Source of the DNA: an uncultured Candidatus Saccharibacteria bacterium | GTDB taxonomy: Bacteria > Patescibacteria > Saccharimonadia > Saccharimonadales > UBA6022 | DNA: 10,610 nt | Assembly: GCA_946887425.1 (NCBI GenBank) | Contig: CAMPKW010000030.1 | Span: forward strand, 1 to 10,610 | Direction: 5' to 3' | Shown: positions 1 through 7,046 of the stretch, one piece after another | Numbering within the stretch: position 1 is the stretch's first letter | How the letters are laid out: every line of letters begins with the position of its first letter | Position numbers and translations under genes: made by a program | The notes under the pieces: model-generated | The model's database searches: none | What the model saw: only the letters and a program-made list of their open reading frames with translations | What the model was told of the DNA's origin: nothing

Positions 1-230
1 ATAGTGCTACCATCTTTACGGTGAATCTGGTCACGAGTACGTACGATAACTGCCTTAACAACAGACTTTTTCTTCACTGCACCAGTTGGGTTTGCTTGCT
101 TTACGGTAGCGACAATGATGTCACCAACGCGGGCGTAGCGGCGCTTAGTACCACCAAGCACGCGGATACAAAGGATTTCCTTTGCACCGCTGTTATCGGT
201 TACCTTGAGGCGTGTTTCTTGTTGGATCAT
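1..230 (-). CDS. rplN: 50S ribosomal protein L14 (uL14), 3' part outside the window
   Basis: L14 is a large-subunit protein that contacts 16S rRNA in bridges between the subunits. The first 76 residues are visible. They start [20 protein letters not shown] and include [14 protein letters not shown] and the basic segment [16 protein letters not shown], all typical of L14 (family length about 122). The gene runs off the left edge, so the C-terminus is unseen. The start ATG at 228-230 overlaps the rpsQ stop as TAATG and follows a good GAGG Shine-Dalgarno. It is the eleventh gene of the operon that begins with rplC. Translational coupling to rpsQ is inferred from the overlap. Confidence 0.97.
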   Translation of the reverse strand, partial: MIQQETRLKVTDNSGAKEILCIRVLGGTKRRYARVGDIIVATVKQANPTGAVKKKSVVKAVIVRTRDQIHRKDGST

Positions 231-499
231 TACGCCTCCTCTTTCAGTTCGATAGAACCACGTGATTTTTCAATCACAGCGTCGAGCTTGAACGCTTTAC
301 GCTTAGATACAGGACGAGTCTCAGAAATAGTGACTTTGTCGCCGTTCTTTGCGTCGTTGTTTTCGTCGTGAGCAGCGTACTTGCGGGTCACAGTGTACTG
401 CTTGCCATAAATAGGATGCGTTTCACGACTAGTTACAGTGACGGTGATAGTTTTATCCGCAACGTCCGAGGTCACGATACCGGTCAATGTCTTGGCCAT
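230..499 (-). CDS. rpsQ: 30S ribosomal protein S17 (uS17)
   Basis: S17 is a primary 16S rRNA-binding protein with an OB fold. The 89-residue product begins [20 protein letters not shown] and contains [19 protein letters not shown] and [18 protein letters not shown]. These are the characteristic S17 strands, including the GD-V-I-E-RP-S core. Length matches the family (about 84-90), with a short acidic end. The ATG lies 1 nt after the rpmC stop (TAATATG arrangement), and the stop overlaps the rplN start. It has the same position in the operon (L29-S17-L14) as in other bacteria. Nothing odd was seen. Confidence 0.97.
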   Translation of the reverse strand: MAKTLTGIVTSDVADKTITVTVTSRETHPIYGKQYTVTRKYAAHDENNDAKNGDKVTISETRPVSKRKAFKLDAVIEKSRGSIELKEEA

Positions 500-500
500 A

Positions 501-749
501 TTATTTACTCTCCTTTTGCTCAGCGATCTCAGCTGCTCGGATAGCAGTGTGAAGGCGAGCGATTTCTTTACGAGTCGCAGTCAGGACACGCGGGTTGGCA
601 AGTTCGCCAGCTGCGTGACCACGCTTAGCTTCGAGCTGATCGGCAATTTTAGTTGCAAGATCAGTACGTAGCTGCTCGATAGTCTTTACTTCTTCGGCTT
701 TTTTAACAGCCTTAGTCGTCTTTACTGTAGTTGTTTTCTTGTCAGCCAT
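501..749 (-). CDS. rpmC: 50S ribosomal protein L29 (uL29)
   Basis: L29 is a small helical large-subunit protein near the peptide exit tunnel. The product has 82 residues. The family core starts at about residue 24 (IEQLRTDLATKIADQLEAKR) and ends with ATRKEIARLHTAIRAAE at about residues 58-74, the conserved R-x-IAR-x-T helix. The first 22 residues are an extra Lys/Thr/Ala-rich extension, while the family usually has 60-70 residues in total. No later in-frame start fits, and this ATG sits 1 nt after the rplP stop, so the extension is probably real. Assignment rests on the core motif and on its place between rplP and rpsQ. Confidence 0.93.
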   Translation of the reverse strand: MADKKTTTVKTTKAVKKAEEVKTIEQLRTDLATKIADQLEAKRGHAAGELANPRVLTATRKEIARLHTAIRAAEIAEQKESK

Positions 750-750
750 A

Positions 751-1164
751 TTATGCTTGCTCCCTTACGATGAACTTGGTCTTAACAGGAAGTTTGTGAG
801 CAGCAAGACGCATAGCCTCACGTGCCACTTCTTCGTCAACACCCTTCATTTCGAACAGAACAGTACCAGCTTTTACCTTGGCTACGAAGAACTCTGGGTT
901 ACCTTTACCGCTACCCATCTTCACATCCTGAGGCTTGCGCGTACGAGGAGTGTGCGGGAAGATGCGGATCCAGATTTTACCACCACGCTTAATGTAACGA
1001 GTCATTGCCTGACGTGCAGATTCAATCTGACGTGAGGTAATGTCATTGTTTCCCTGTGACTGAAGTCCGTAATCACCAAAAGCGACGTAGTGACCGCGCG
1101 TTGCGTTGCCATTGTTTTTGCCTTTGCGTACTTTGCGGTACTTGGTTTTCTTTGGTAGCAACAT
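751..1164 (-). CDS. rplP: 50S ribosomal protein L16 (uL16)
   Basis: L16 lies near the A-site tRNA and the peptidyl transferase centre. The 137-residue product has the family signatures [15 protein letters not shown] at the start, [20 protein letters not shown] at about 44-63, [12 protein letters not shown] at 64-75, and [19 protein letters not shown] at 82-100. Length equals the usual 136-144. The residue aligned with E. coli Arg81, the hydroxylation site of YcfD, is Lys82 here (VKMGSGKG instead of VRMGKGKG). The start ATG overlaps the rpsC stop in TAATG. The gene is otherwise ordinary. Confidence 0.98.
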   Translation of the reverse strand: MLLPKKTKYRKVRKGKNNGNATRGHYVAFGDYGLQSQGNNDITSRQIESARQAMTRYIKRGGKIWIRIFPHTPRTRKPQDVKMGSGKGNPEFFVAKVKAGTVLFEMKGVDEEVAREAMRLAAHKLPVKTKFIVREQA

Positions 1165-1799
1165 TATCGATCACTCCTTTCACCCTTGTAGATCCATACT
1201 TTCACGCCGATGATACCAGCAGGTGTCTGAGCGCGAGCAGTGTGGAAATCGATGTCAGCGCGGAGAGTGTGAAGAGGTACTGAACCTTCGATCACCTTTT
1301 CCTTGCGAGCCATCTCGGCATTGTTTAGACGACCAGCAACTTGGATACGAATACCCTTTGCGCCGGCAGCCATTGTGTTTTGTGCAGTCATTTTGATTGC
1401 ACGACGGAAGTTTACGCGGCGCTCGAGTTGACGAGCGATGTTCTCAGCAACAAGCTTTGCAGCAAGTTCTGGGCGCTTAACTTCTTCAATATTGATACGA
1501 ACTGGAAGACTAGCTATCTTTTCGATGTTAGCTTTAAGCTCAGTTACACCAGCACCACCACGTCCGATTACAACACCAGCTTTAGCTGTGTGAATCGTAA
1601 TAGTAATGAGGTTTGCTGAACGCTCGATCTCAATACGGTTAATTGTTGGACGAGATTCGAACTTCTTTTCGATCAGTTCACGAATCTTGATGTCTTCCGC
1701 AAGCCACTTAGCGAAATCACGCTTACCGGCGAACCAGCGTGAATCCCAGTTCTTGTGAACCTGGAGGCGGAAGCTAATTGGGTTTACTTTTTGGCCCAT
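1164..1799 (-). CDS. rpsC: 30S ribosomal protein S3 (uS3)
   Basis: S3 sits at the mRNA entry side of the small subunit. The 211-residue product begins [14 protein letters not shown], the conserved S3 N-terminus. It carries a type II KH domain with [11 protein letters not shown] at about 75-85, where GRGG is the RNA-binding loop. The C-terminal domain contains [20 protein letters not shown] and ends with [15 protein letters not shown]. It is shorter than E. coli S3 (233) because the C-terminal tail after KGE is almost absent, which is common in many phyla. The ATG abuts the rplV stop with no gap, and the stop overlaps the rplP start. Confidence 0.98.
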   Translation of the reverse strand: MGQKVNPISFRLQVHKNWDSRWFAGKRDFAKWLAEDIKIRELIEKKFESRPTINRIEIERSANLITITIHTAKAGVVIGRGGAGVTELKANIEKIASLPVRINIEEVKRPELAAKLVAENIARQLERRVNFRRAIKMTAQNTMAAGAKGIRIQVAGRLNNAEMARKEKVIEGSVPLHTLRADIDFHTARAQTPAGIIGVKVWIYKGERSDR

Positions 1800-2207
1800 T
1801 TATTTGCTCTCCTTTGCAGGTGTATCGCTAGCAGGCTTTGCAGCAGCTGGCTTCTTCTTAGGTTTCTCAGCACCAGTCACCTCAACAAGGATGTTCGCAG
1901 TCTTCTTTTCAAAAGGAAGAGCACGTCCACGGCTAGCTGGCTTGAATCGCTTCAGGCGAGTTCCGGTGGTGACAGAGATCGTTGAAATAACGAGTGTCTT
2001 ACCATCGAGACCATGAGTGTTGGTTGCGTTAGCTTTTGCGCTTTCGATTGCTTTCTTTACAGGAAGCGCAGCGCGTTTTGGTACGTGTTCAAGGATAACA
2101 AGCGCGTCAGCAACAGTACGACGACGTACAAGTGTAGCTACAAGCTGTACTTTACGAGGTGCCTGGTCGACGTTCTTGGCGTATGAACGAACAGTTACAT
2201 CAGCCAT
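1800..2207 (-). CDS. rplV: 50S ribosomal protein L22 (uL22)
   Basis: L22 lines the peptide exit tunnel with an extended beta hairpin. In the 135-residue product the core includes VRSYAKNVDQAPRKVQLVA at the start, PVKKAIESAKANATNTHGLD in the middle, and the hairpin with LKRFKPASRGRALPFEKK at about 84-101, whose tip (RGRA) reaches the tunnel. After about residue 112 there is an Ala/Lys/Pro-rich tail (EKPKKKPAAAKPASDTPAK) that makes it longer than the usual 110 or so. The start overlaps the rpsS stop as TAATG. The tail is likely disordered and surface exposed (inference). Confidence 0.97.
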   Translation of the reverse strand: MADVTVRSYAKNVDQAPRKVQLVATLVRRRTVADALVILEHVPKRAALPVKKAIESAKANATNTHGLDGKTLVISTISVTTGTRLKRFKPASRGRALPFEKKTANILVEVTGAEKPKKKPAAAKPASDTPAKESK

Positions 2208-2473
2208 TACTTCTTATCCTTTCCACCGTGCTTGCGGAACTTACGAGTTGGTGAGAATTCACCAAGCTTGTGTCCTACCATGTTCTCTGACACAAAGACA
2301 GGAACATGAACACGACCATTGTGTACGGCAAAGTTCTTGCCGACCATTTCTGGGGTAATCGTGCTAGCACGAGCCCAAGTTTTAATGACCGTACGATCAT
2401 CGCTACCAAGCGCCGCCACTTTTTTAGCGAGCTTGAAGTCGATGAATGGGCCTTTTTTGAGTGAACGACTCAT
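2207..2473 (-). CDS. rpsS: 30S ribosomal protein S19 (uS19)
   Basis: S19 is a small-subunit head protein that contacts S13 and the A-site finger bridge. The 88-residue product starts [19 protein letters not shown] and contains [40 protein letters not shown] and [14 protein letters not shown]. All are diagnostic and the length is typical (about 92). The ATG lies 3 nt downstream of the rplB stop, and the stop overlaps the rplV start. Ordinary member, placed as expected between L2 and L22. Confidence 0.98.
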   Translation of the reverse strand: MSRSLKKGPFIDFKLAKKVAALGSDDRTVIKTWARASTITPEMVGKNFAVHNGRVHVPVFVSENMVGHKLGEFSPTRKFRKHGGKDKK

Positions 2474-2476
2474 ATA

Positions 2477-3316
2477 CTACCTTTTCCTCTTCGCTTCATG
2501 GCGACTTTTAACGATCATCTTGCTGACGTCTTTACGTCGGCGCGTACGGTAACCAAGTGTCAATTGACCCCATGGTGTACGTGGCGGTTTACCAGGACCA
2601 TGACGTCCACCGTCACCACCACCGTGCGGGTGATCTGCGGCATTCATAACAACACCACGTACGCTTGGGCGAATACCCTTGCGACGGTTACGACCAGCAG
2701 AACCGATCTTAACGTTCTGGTGCTGGATGTTACCAACTACACCAAGTGCAGCTGTTGCTTCCAATCGGAAACGACGAACTTCACCAGATGGGAGACGTAC
2801 TTGTGCGTAGTCACCTTCTTTGGCCATAAGCTGTGCTTTTGTGCCAGCTGAACGAACCATCTGCGCACCCTTACCTGGCTGGATTTCGATCGCGTAGATC
2901 TGTGAACCAACTGGGATACGTGAAAGTGGCATACGGTTACTTGCTTCGATTGGCGCTTCTTCGCCGCTCGAGATAACTTTACCCTTTTGCATGCTGGTAT
3001 CAGCAAGCACGTAATGGTAAAGACCATGCTGATCTTTGATACGAGCAATACGAGCGCTGCGGTTTGGATCGTATTCGATCTCTTCGATAGTTGCAACAGT
3101 ACCAGGTGCAAGCTTGTGGTTCATCAAGCGGTGGTGTCGTTTAACACCTCCACCACGGTGACGCACGGTGATGCGACCAGTATTGTTACGACCAGCGTTT
3201 TGCTTTTTGCTCTTAATCAGACTTTTTAGCGGCTTACGAGTAGTAATTTCGCTATAGTCTTCGCTTGTCATACCGCGACGAGCAGGAGTTGTTGGGTTGT
3301 AAGCTTTAATTGGCAT
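2477..3316 (-). CDS. rplB: 50S ribosomal protein L2 (uL2)
   Basis: L2 is needed for subunit association and supports peptidyl transferase. The product has 279 residues (E. coli 273). Visible motifs are KKQNAGRNNTGRITVRHRGG at about 37-56, the OB-fold section EYDPNRSARIARI at 81-93, the SH3-like section GSQIYAIEIQPGKGAQMVRSAG, and VVMNAADHPHGGG at 222-233. His229, the universally conserved residue numbered the same in E. coli, is present. The usual MNPVDHP is MNAADHP here. A basic C-terminus (SRHEAKRKR) ends the protein. The start overlaps the rplW stop (TAATG), and rpsS follows after 3 nt. Confidence 0.98.
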   Translation of the reverse strand: MPIKAYNPTTPARRGMTSEDYSEITTRKPLKSLIKSKKQNAGRNNTGRITVRHRGGGVKRHHRLMNHKLAPGTVATIEEIEYDPNRSARIARIKDQHGLYHYVLADTSMQKGKVISSGEEAPIEASNRMPLSRIPVGSQIYAIEIQPGKGAQMVRSAGTKAQLMAKEGDYAQVRLPSGEVRRFRLEATAALGVVGNIQHQNVKIGSAGRNRRKGIRPSVRGVVMNAADHPHGGGDGGRHGPGKPPRTPWGQLTLGYRTRRRKDVSKMIVKSRHEAKRKR

Positions 3317-3630
3317 TACTTCTTCTCCTCTTCGACAGGCGTTTCAAACACTTGGATACTACTGCCGGCAGCAAGAGTAACGTAAGCTTTCTTAGAGTCT
3401 TTACGAGTCGTCTTACCTGGCTGAGCACGCTTGCCACGGCTAAAGCGAACTGCTTTACCGCTTTGAACGAGTGTTTTAATACGCTCAACTTTTACTTCAA
3501 ACTGAGCTTCCACAGCTGCAACAATTTCTTGCTTATTTGCAGTAAGTGGAACATTAAATACGTAAACATTATTTTGTGACTGAGCATAGGCTTTCTCAGT
3601 AGCACGTGGGATAACGCTAATTTGAGTCAT
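3316..3630 (-). CDS. rplW: 50S ribosomal protein L23 (uL23)
   Basis: L23 is a tunnel-exit protein and the docking site for trigger factor and SRP. The 104-residue product has the family start VIPRATEKAYAQSQNNVYVF, then NKQEIVAAVEAQFEVKVERI. The basic loop GKAVRFSRGKRAQPGKTTRK at about 58-77 is followed by the strand KKAYVTLAAGSSI. Length is usual (about 95-105), with an acidic end (PVEEEKK). The ATG is 1 nt after the rplD stop, and the stop overlaps the rplB start. Position between L4 and L2 is canonical. Confidence 0.97.
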   Translation of the reverse strand: MTQISVIPRATEKAYAQSQNNVYVFNVPLTANKQEIVAAVEAQFEVKVERIKTLVQSGKAVRFSRGKRAQPGKTTRKDSKKAYVTLAAGSSIQVFETPVEEEKK

Positions 3631-3631
3631 A

Positions 3632-4252
3632 TTACGCCTCCTCCTTTGTCAACCATGTCTTGATGACATCAACTGACTTAGTTGAAAGTACGATCGTATC
3701 AGCGTTAAGGATGTGGTACACGCTGAGGTAGTTAGCGCGAATCAATAGAGCATTCTGAATGTTATTGGTTGCGCGTAGTAGTTCAGGTGTTTTCTCGTCA
3801 ACAACGATGAGTACTCGACGAGTAAACTTGTTGTCGGCAAGGAATTTAGCCACTTCGCTTGTCTTGCCAGTAGTCTTGATGTCTTTAACGACGATCTTGC
3901 CAGACTGGTTAGCAAGTGTAAGTGCCTGGCGTAGAGCCACGCGCTTGCTAGTTGTACTGACACGCTTTGTGTAGTTTTCGTTGCCACGAGGACCGAAAAC
4001 GATACCACCACCGCGCCAGATTGGGTTACGGCTTGAACCGAAACGTGCACGACCGGTGCCTTTTTGCTTCCAAGGCTTCTTACCACCACCGCGAACTTCG
4101 CCGCGCTGCTTGGTAGTTGCGCTTGCAAGACGTGAGTTAGCTAGATAGCTATCGTAAGCAAGCTTCAACAGTTCGTGGTTTGGAACCTCAACTGCGAAGA
4201 TGTTTTCAGGTAGTGCAGTTTTAGCTGCTGCTGGTTTAGTAGTCTCAGCCAT
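3632..4252 (-). CDS. rplD: 50S ribosomal protein L4 (uL4)
   Basis: L4 binds 23S rRNA and its loop reaches the exit tunnel. In enterobacteria it also represses its own operon through the leader RNA. The 206-residue product has the characteristic loop at about 60-90 (PWKQKGTGRARFGSSRNPIW followed by RGGGIVFGPRG), then VALRQALTLANQSGKIVVKD, and ends with a strand and helix around IVLSTKSVDVIKTWL. An Ala/Lys/Thr-rich segment precedes the core. Its start overlaps the rplC stop (TAATG). As the second gene behind a long structured leader it is a candidate autoregulator, but that is inference only. Confidence 0.97.
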   Translation of the reverse strand: MAETTKPAAAKTALPENIFAVEVPNHELLKLAYDSYLANSRLASATTKQRGEVRGGGKKPWKQKGTGRARFGSSRNPIWRGGGIVFGPRGNENYTKRVSTTSKRVALRQALTLANQSGKIVVKDIKTTGKTSEVAKFLADNKFTRRVLIVVDEKTPELLRATNNIQNALLIRANYLSVYHILNADTIVLSTKSVDVIKTWLTKEEA

Positions 4253-4866
4253 TATGCCTTCCCTCCGATAACAATCAGACCCTTGCGAGGACCAGGAACA
4301 GCACCCTTAAGGCCAATAAGATTGTTCGTAGCATCTACGTAGGCTACTTCAAGGTTCTTTACAGTCACACGATCAGCACCCATACGGCCTGCCATGCGCT
4401 TACCCTTGAAGACCTTCTGAGGATACATTGATCCAATCGAACCAGGCTTACGAACGTTACCGTTACCACCGTGAGTCTTCTTGCTTGTATTAAAGTTGTG
4501 TCGTTTTACCGTACCGGCAAAACCTTTACCTTTACTTGTACCGGTGGCGTTAACAATGTCACCCAAGTTAAAGTTTGTTACGTCAATCGTGCTTCCTACC
4601 GAGAGGCCTTCTGGTAGTTCTGCAACACGAAATTCCCGAATATGTTTCGGGGTCACTTTGGCTGGACTGGTGTGTCCAGCAACGGCCTTGCTCAAGTTCT
4701 TACCCTCACCATATGCCACCTGGACTGCGTTGTAGCCGTCGATATCGACAGACTTGACTTGAGTCACAGTCACGGGGCCAGCTTGAATCAACGTGACTGG
4801 AATAGCCGCGCCGCTCTCGCTGATGATTTGGGTCATACCAATTTTGGTACCGAGAAGTGCTTTCAT
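4252..4866 (-). CDS. rplC: 50S ribosomal protein L3 (uL3), first gene of this operon
   Basis: L3 is an early assembly protein whose loop approaches the peptidyl transferase centre. The 204-residue product begins MKALLGTKIGMTQI and has the core GTSKGKGFAGTVKRHNF at about 109-125. KPGSIGSMYPQKVFKGKRMA at about 140-159 and GRMGADRVTVKNLEV follow, and it ends with AVPGPRKGLIVIGG. The start is supported by purine-rich Shine-Dalgarno matches at 4869-4880 on the minus strand and by the conserved N-terminus. rpsJ, which usually precedes rplC, is about 3 kb away, so this gene opens the operon with its own promoter (4974-5002) and leader. Confidence 0.98.
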   Translation of the reverse strand: MKALLGTKIGMTQIISESGAAIPVTLIQAGPVTVTQVKSVDIDGYNAVQVAYGEGKNLSKAVAGHTSPAKVTPKHIREFRVAELPEGLSVGSTIDVTNFNLGDIVNATGTSKGKGFAGTVKRHNFNTSKKTHGGNGNVRKPGSIGSMYPQKVFKGKRMAGRMGADRVTVKNLEVAYVDATNNLIGLKGAVPGPRKGLIVIGGKA

Positions 4867-4889
4867 TGCCCTCTTGCTCCCACTTAAAA

Positions 4890-4941
4890 CTCTTGGTGGA
4901 AGGGGGTTTCTACAGATGTAGACCTACCAATTCACCAAGAG
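4890..4941 (-). promoter_or_regulatory. Structured 5' leader hairpin of the rplC operon
   Basis: The predicted transcript leader between the promoter and rplC is about 100 nt. On the minus strand CTCTTGGTG (4933-4941) pairs perfectly with CACCAAGAG (4890-4898), a 9-bp stem. Inside it TCTACA-TC-TGTAGA forms a second short hairpin, with flanking GGT/ACC that can extend it. There is no U-run directly after, so it is not a plain terminator. Leaders of S10 and L3 operons are often targets of r-protein feedback (L4 in E. coli), so a similar role is plausible here but unproven. The structure was read by eye. Confidence 0.6.
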
Positions 4942-4973
4942 ACAGTTGTTATTACGTAATAAGTTACCTCCTC

Positions 4974-5002
4974 AATATAGCACAACAGAGGCGGAGTGTC
5001 AA
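4974..5002 (-). promoter_or_regulatory. Promoter of the rplC operon
   Basis: On the minus strand there is a perfect -35 box TTGACA (4997-5002), a 17-nt spacer, and the -10 box TATATT (4974-4979) preceded by TGC. Predicted transcription start is near 4967. This is the best sigma70-type promoter in the window, as expected for ribosomal protein genes. Confidence 0.82.
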
Positions 5003-5042
5003 CCATCTCACGCCCCGTTCGGTCGTTACCGCGCATCTTATT

Positions 5043-5051
5043 TGCTATGAT
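5043..5051 (+). promoter_or_regulatory. Extended -10 promoter of the VanY-type gene
   Basis: TGCTATGAT is an extended -10 element (TGn-TATGAT) with no convincing -35 box. The -10 hexamer ends 6 nt before the ATG at 5058, so the predicted transcript would start at or next to the start codon, making it leaderless. No Shine-Dalgarno precedes the ATG. Confidence 0.5.
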
Positions 5052-5057
5052 TGCAGT

Positions 5058-5861
5058 ATGACAAGGTCACCTTTCCGACACCGCATACGAATACTCATCG
5101 CACTAGCCTTGCTGGGCCTCATCTTTGCAGTAGCCGGTGGCTATTTCACGTCCAAGCAACGGACCACACCACCACCCCCGCCGCATTCTGAGCCGGTCAC
5201 TATCACCCTGCCCAATACCAAACCCATCATGGCACTACACCAAGATTACACACGACCGGACAGTATCTGGGTACTCGTAAATAAAGAGCGATCAATCCCA
5301 TTAGAGTACACGCCATCACCGCTCGTCATTACGTCGGTGGCCGTGCGCAAGGATAAGTCGCCCGAAGAGCAATCGGTAAGAACTGATATTGAGTCTCATT
5401 TAAAAATAATGTTTTCAGCCGCCCAAACCGAAGGGCACAACCTCATGATCGGTAGCGCGTATCGTTCGGCGAGACTTCAACAGACCTATTTCGACCACTA
5501 CGCACAAGTTACCGGTGAATCGACGGCCAACCGCTATAGCGCCCATCCAGGTGAGAGCGAGCACCAAACTGGACTATCTGTCGATATAACTAGTGCGTCA
5601 CTTCATTGCTACCTCGAGGAGTGCTTTGCTGATACGCCAGATGGTCGATGGCTTGCAGGTAACGCGCATAAATACGGTTTTATTCTCCGCTATCCAAAAG
5701 GTAAAGAAGCAATTACCGGTTACGAATTTGAGCCCTGGCACTACCGCTATGTCGGGATCGAACTCGCAACAGCATTATATGAAAGCAAGCTCACGCTTGA
5801 TCAGGCGTGGCCATATCTTGAAGCTGCCCTGACACAACTAAAGAAACGAGGGATTATTTAA
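5058..5861 (+). CDS. VanY-type D-alanyl-D-alanine carboxypeptidase, membrane anchored (peptidase M15B)
   Basis: The predicted zinc enzyme trims the terminal D-Ala from peptidoglycan stem peptides on the outer face of the membrane. The 267-residue product has a basic start, one membrane helix at about 11-29 with no lipobox cysteine, a Pro-rich linker (37-42), and a C-terminal M15B domain. Motifs are SAYRS (133-137), SEHQTGLSVDI with zinc ligands His169 and Asp176, WLAGNAHKYGFILRYPKGKE (198-217), and EPWHYRYVG with Glu225 and His228. All catalytic residues are present. The ATG at 5058 is chosen because it directly precedes the anchor; the open frame extends to 4857 only over the rplC start. Its stop overlaps the convergent CapA gene by 8 bp. 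Confidence 0.9.
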   Translation: MTRSPFRHRIRILIALALLGLIFAVAGGYFTSKQRTTPPPPPHSEPVTITLPNTKPIMALHQDYTRPDSIWVLVNKERSIPLEYTPSPLVITSVAVRKDKSPEEQSVRTDIESHLKIMFSAAQTEGHNLMIGSAYRSARLQQTYFDHYAQVTGESTANRYSAHPGESEHQTGLSVDITSASLHCYLEECFADTPDGRWLAGNAHKYGFILRYPKGKEAITGYEFEPWHYRYVGIELATALYESKLTLDQAWPYLEAALTQLKKRGII

Positions 5862-7044
5862 CTGTCACCTTATCGCCTAGGGTATGAACAACATACCGAC
5901 GCTGCTCTTCAACCGTTGTTGAAAAAAGCGAACGAGAAAGGGGCGCGGCGGCATCCTTAAGTAAGTAGATTTTAGCATTTTTACGAGCAGCCAGGTCGTT
6001 TCGTGTCTTCTCGTCGACAGTCCACTCATAGTGCATGTAGGTAGGTACGAAGCTCAACTGCTCAATGCCAATCCTCTCGTCCTGTTTCTTCACGATGTCA
6101 AACGTCGCAATTCCACCGATTAACCCCTTTATGTCAAGTTGCGACGAAAGCATATTGCCAAGTGAATACCATACCGTCGTCACACCCCCATCAGCTCGTG
6201 GCAGCGTGTCTACTTTTTGAAGTACATGCGGGCCAGTACCGAGTACGACATCGACACCCAATGAGGCAAGTAGCGCGGCGGCCTGCTGCTGGTCTTGATT
6301 TACCACACCTGAGTCTTCCTCACCCCAGTGCATCGACACTATAACAATATCCGCATTCCTACGTGCTTCGCCCACCAATCGCCGCACCAAAGCTTCATCG
6401 TGGTAGTTATTGACGCTATACGCAGGTGTCGCTGTGTTGTTATTAAAATCAGCAAATGACACAAAACCAAATTTCAAGTCATTGACCGTGCCGTAAGAGA
6501 CTGTATTTTGACTCGCAGCATCCTTATTTGCACCGCTGAGCGCAAGGGGCCGAAGCTCATTCCACACGTCGAGTGTGGCATTCGTTGCTCCCACCCCTTT
6601 GTCACCCATGTGGTTATTGGCGAGGTTAATCACATTACAGCCTGCACCTGTGTGCAGACCAGCTGCAAATTCGATTGGCGCATTAAACGACGGGTAGCCC
6701 GATATGCCATAGGTATCACCAGAACTAAGTCCTTCCTGATTGCAAAACACAATATCAGCATCGCCATAACTCGTTCGGATATGAGAAAAATAATGCCCAA
6801 AATCATAACCCGTATCGGTTTTCGCCCCAGATATAATTGTGTCGTGCGCCAACATGTCACCCATCGCCGCAACACGAATGCGTCGCTCCGAGACCGAGTG
6901 ATTGTCATTCCCCCGAGGCGGAGCTGGATGCCTCCTATCAATAGATGTACCGCTTTGAAGCAACGCATACACTATAGCGAGGCCCAGTATAACCGCTACG
7001 AAGCCTGCAATCACCCACGACAGCTTGTGGCGTGGCAATTTCAT
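5854..7044 (-). CDS. CapA/PGA_cap-family metallophosphatase-like protein, membrane anchored
   Basis: The 396-residue product has an N-terminal membrane helix (about 9-29) and a short Pro/Arg/Asn linker. A CapA domain of the calcineurin-like phosphatase superfamily follows from about residue 55. Motifs are GDMLAHD (62-68), NQEG (102-105), LANNHMGDKG (141-150), MHWGEE (238-243), GTGPHVLQ (269-276) and YSLGN (293-297). CapA of Bacillus takes part in poly-gamma-glutamate capsule export; most relatives have no tested function, so only a cell-surface role is inferred. The usual GxHPH appears as GTGPH, so the first His is missing. The ATG is 2 nt after the stop of the upstream membrane protein gene, so the two form an operon. 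Confidence 0.87.
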   Translation of the reverse strand: MKLPRHKLSWVIAGFVAVILGLAIVYALLQSGTSIDRRHPAPPRGNDNHSVSERRIRVAAMGDMLAHDTIISGAKTDTGYDFGHYFSHIRTSYGDADIVFCNQEGLSSGDTYGISGYPSFNAPIEFAAGLHTGAGCNVINLANNHMGDKGVGATNATLDVWNELRPLALSGANKDAASQNTVSYGTVNDLKFGFVSFADFNNNTATPAYSVNNYHDEALVRRLVGEARRNADIVIVSMHWGEEDSGVVNQDQQQAAALLASLGVDVVLGTGPHVLQKVDTLPRADGGVTTVWYSLGNMLSSQLDIKGLIGGIATFDIVKKQDERIGIEQLSFVPTYMHYEWTVDEKTRNDLAARKNAKIYLLKDAAAPLSRSLFSTTVEEQRRYVVHTLGDKVTVK

Positions 7045-7046
7045 AA

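Noticed and set aside
4961..4979. Strong Shine-Dalgarno-like GAGGAGG just after the rplC -10 box
   Set aside because: It falls between the -10 box and the predicted transcription start, so it is mostly not in the mRNA, and no start codon follows at a proper distance.
4857..5057. N-terminal extension of the VanY-type protein
   Set aside because: It would start inside rplC and run over its promoter and leader. The ATG at 5058 directly precedes a clear membrane anchor.
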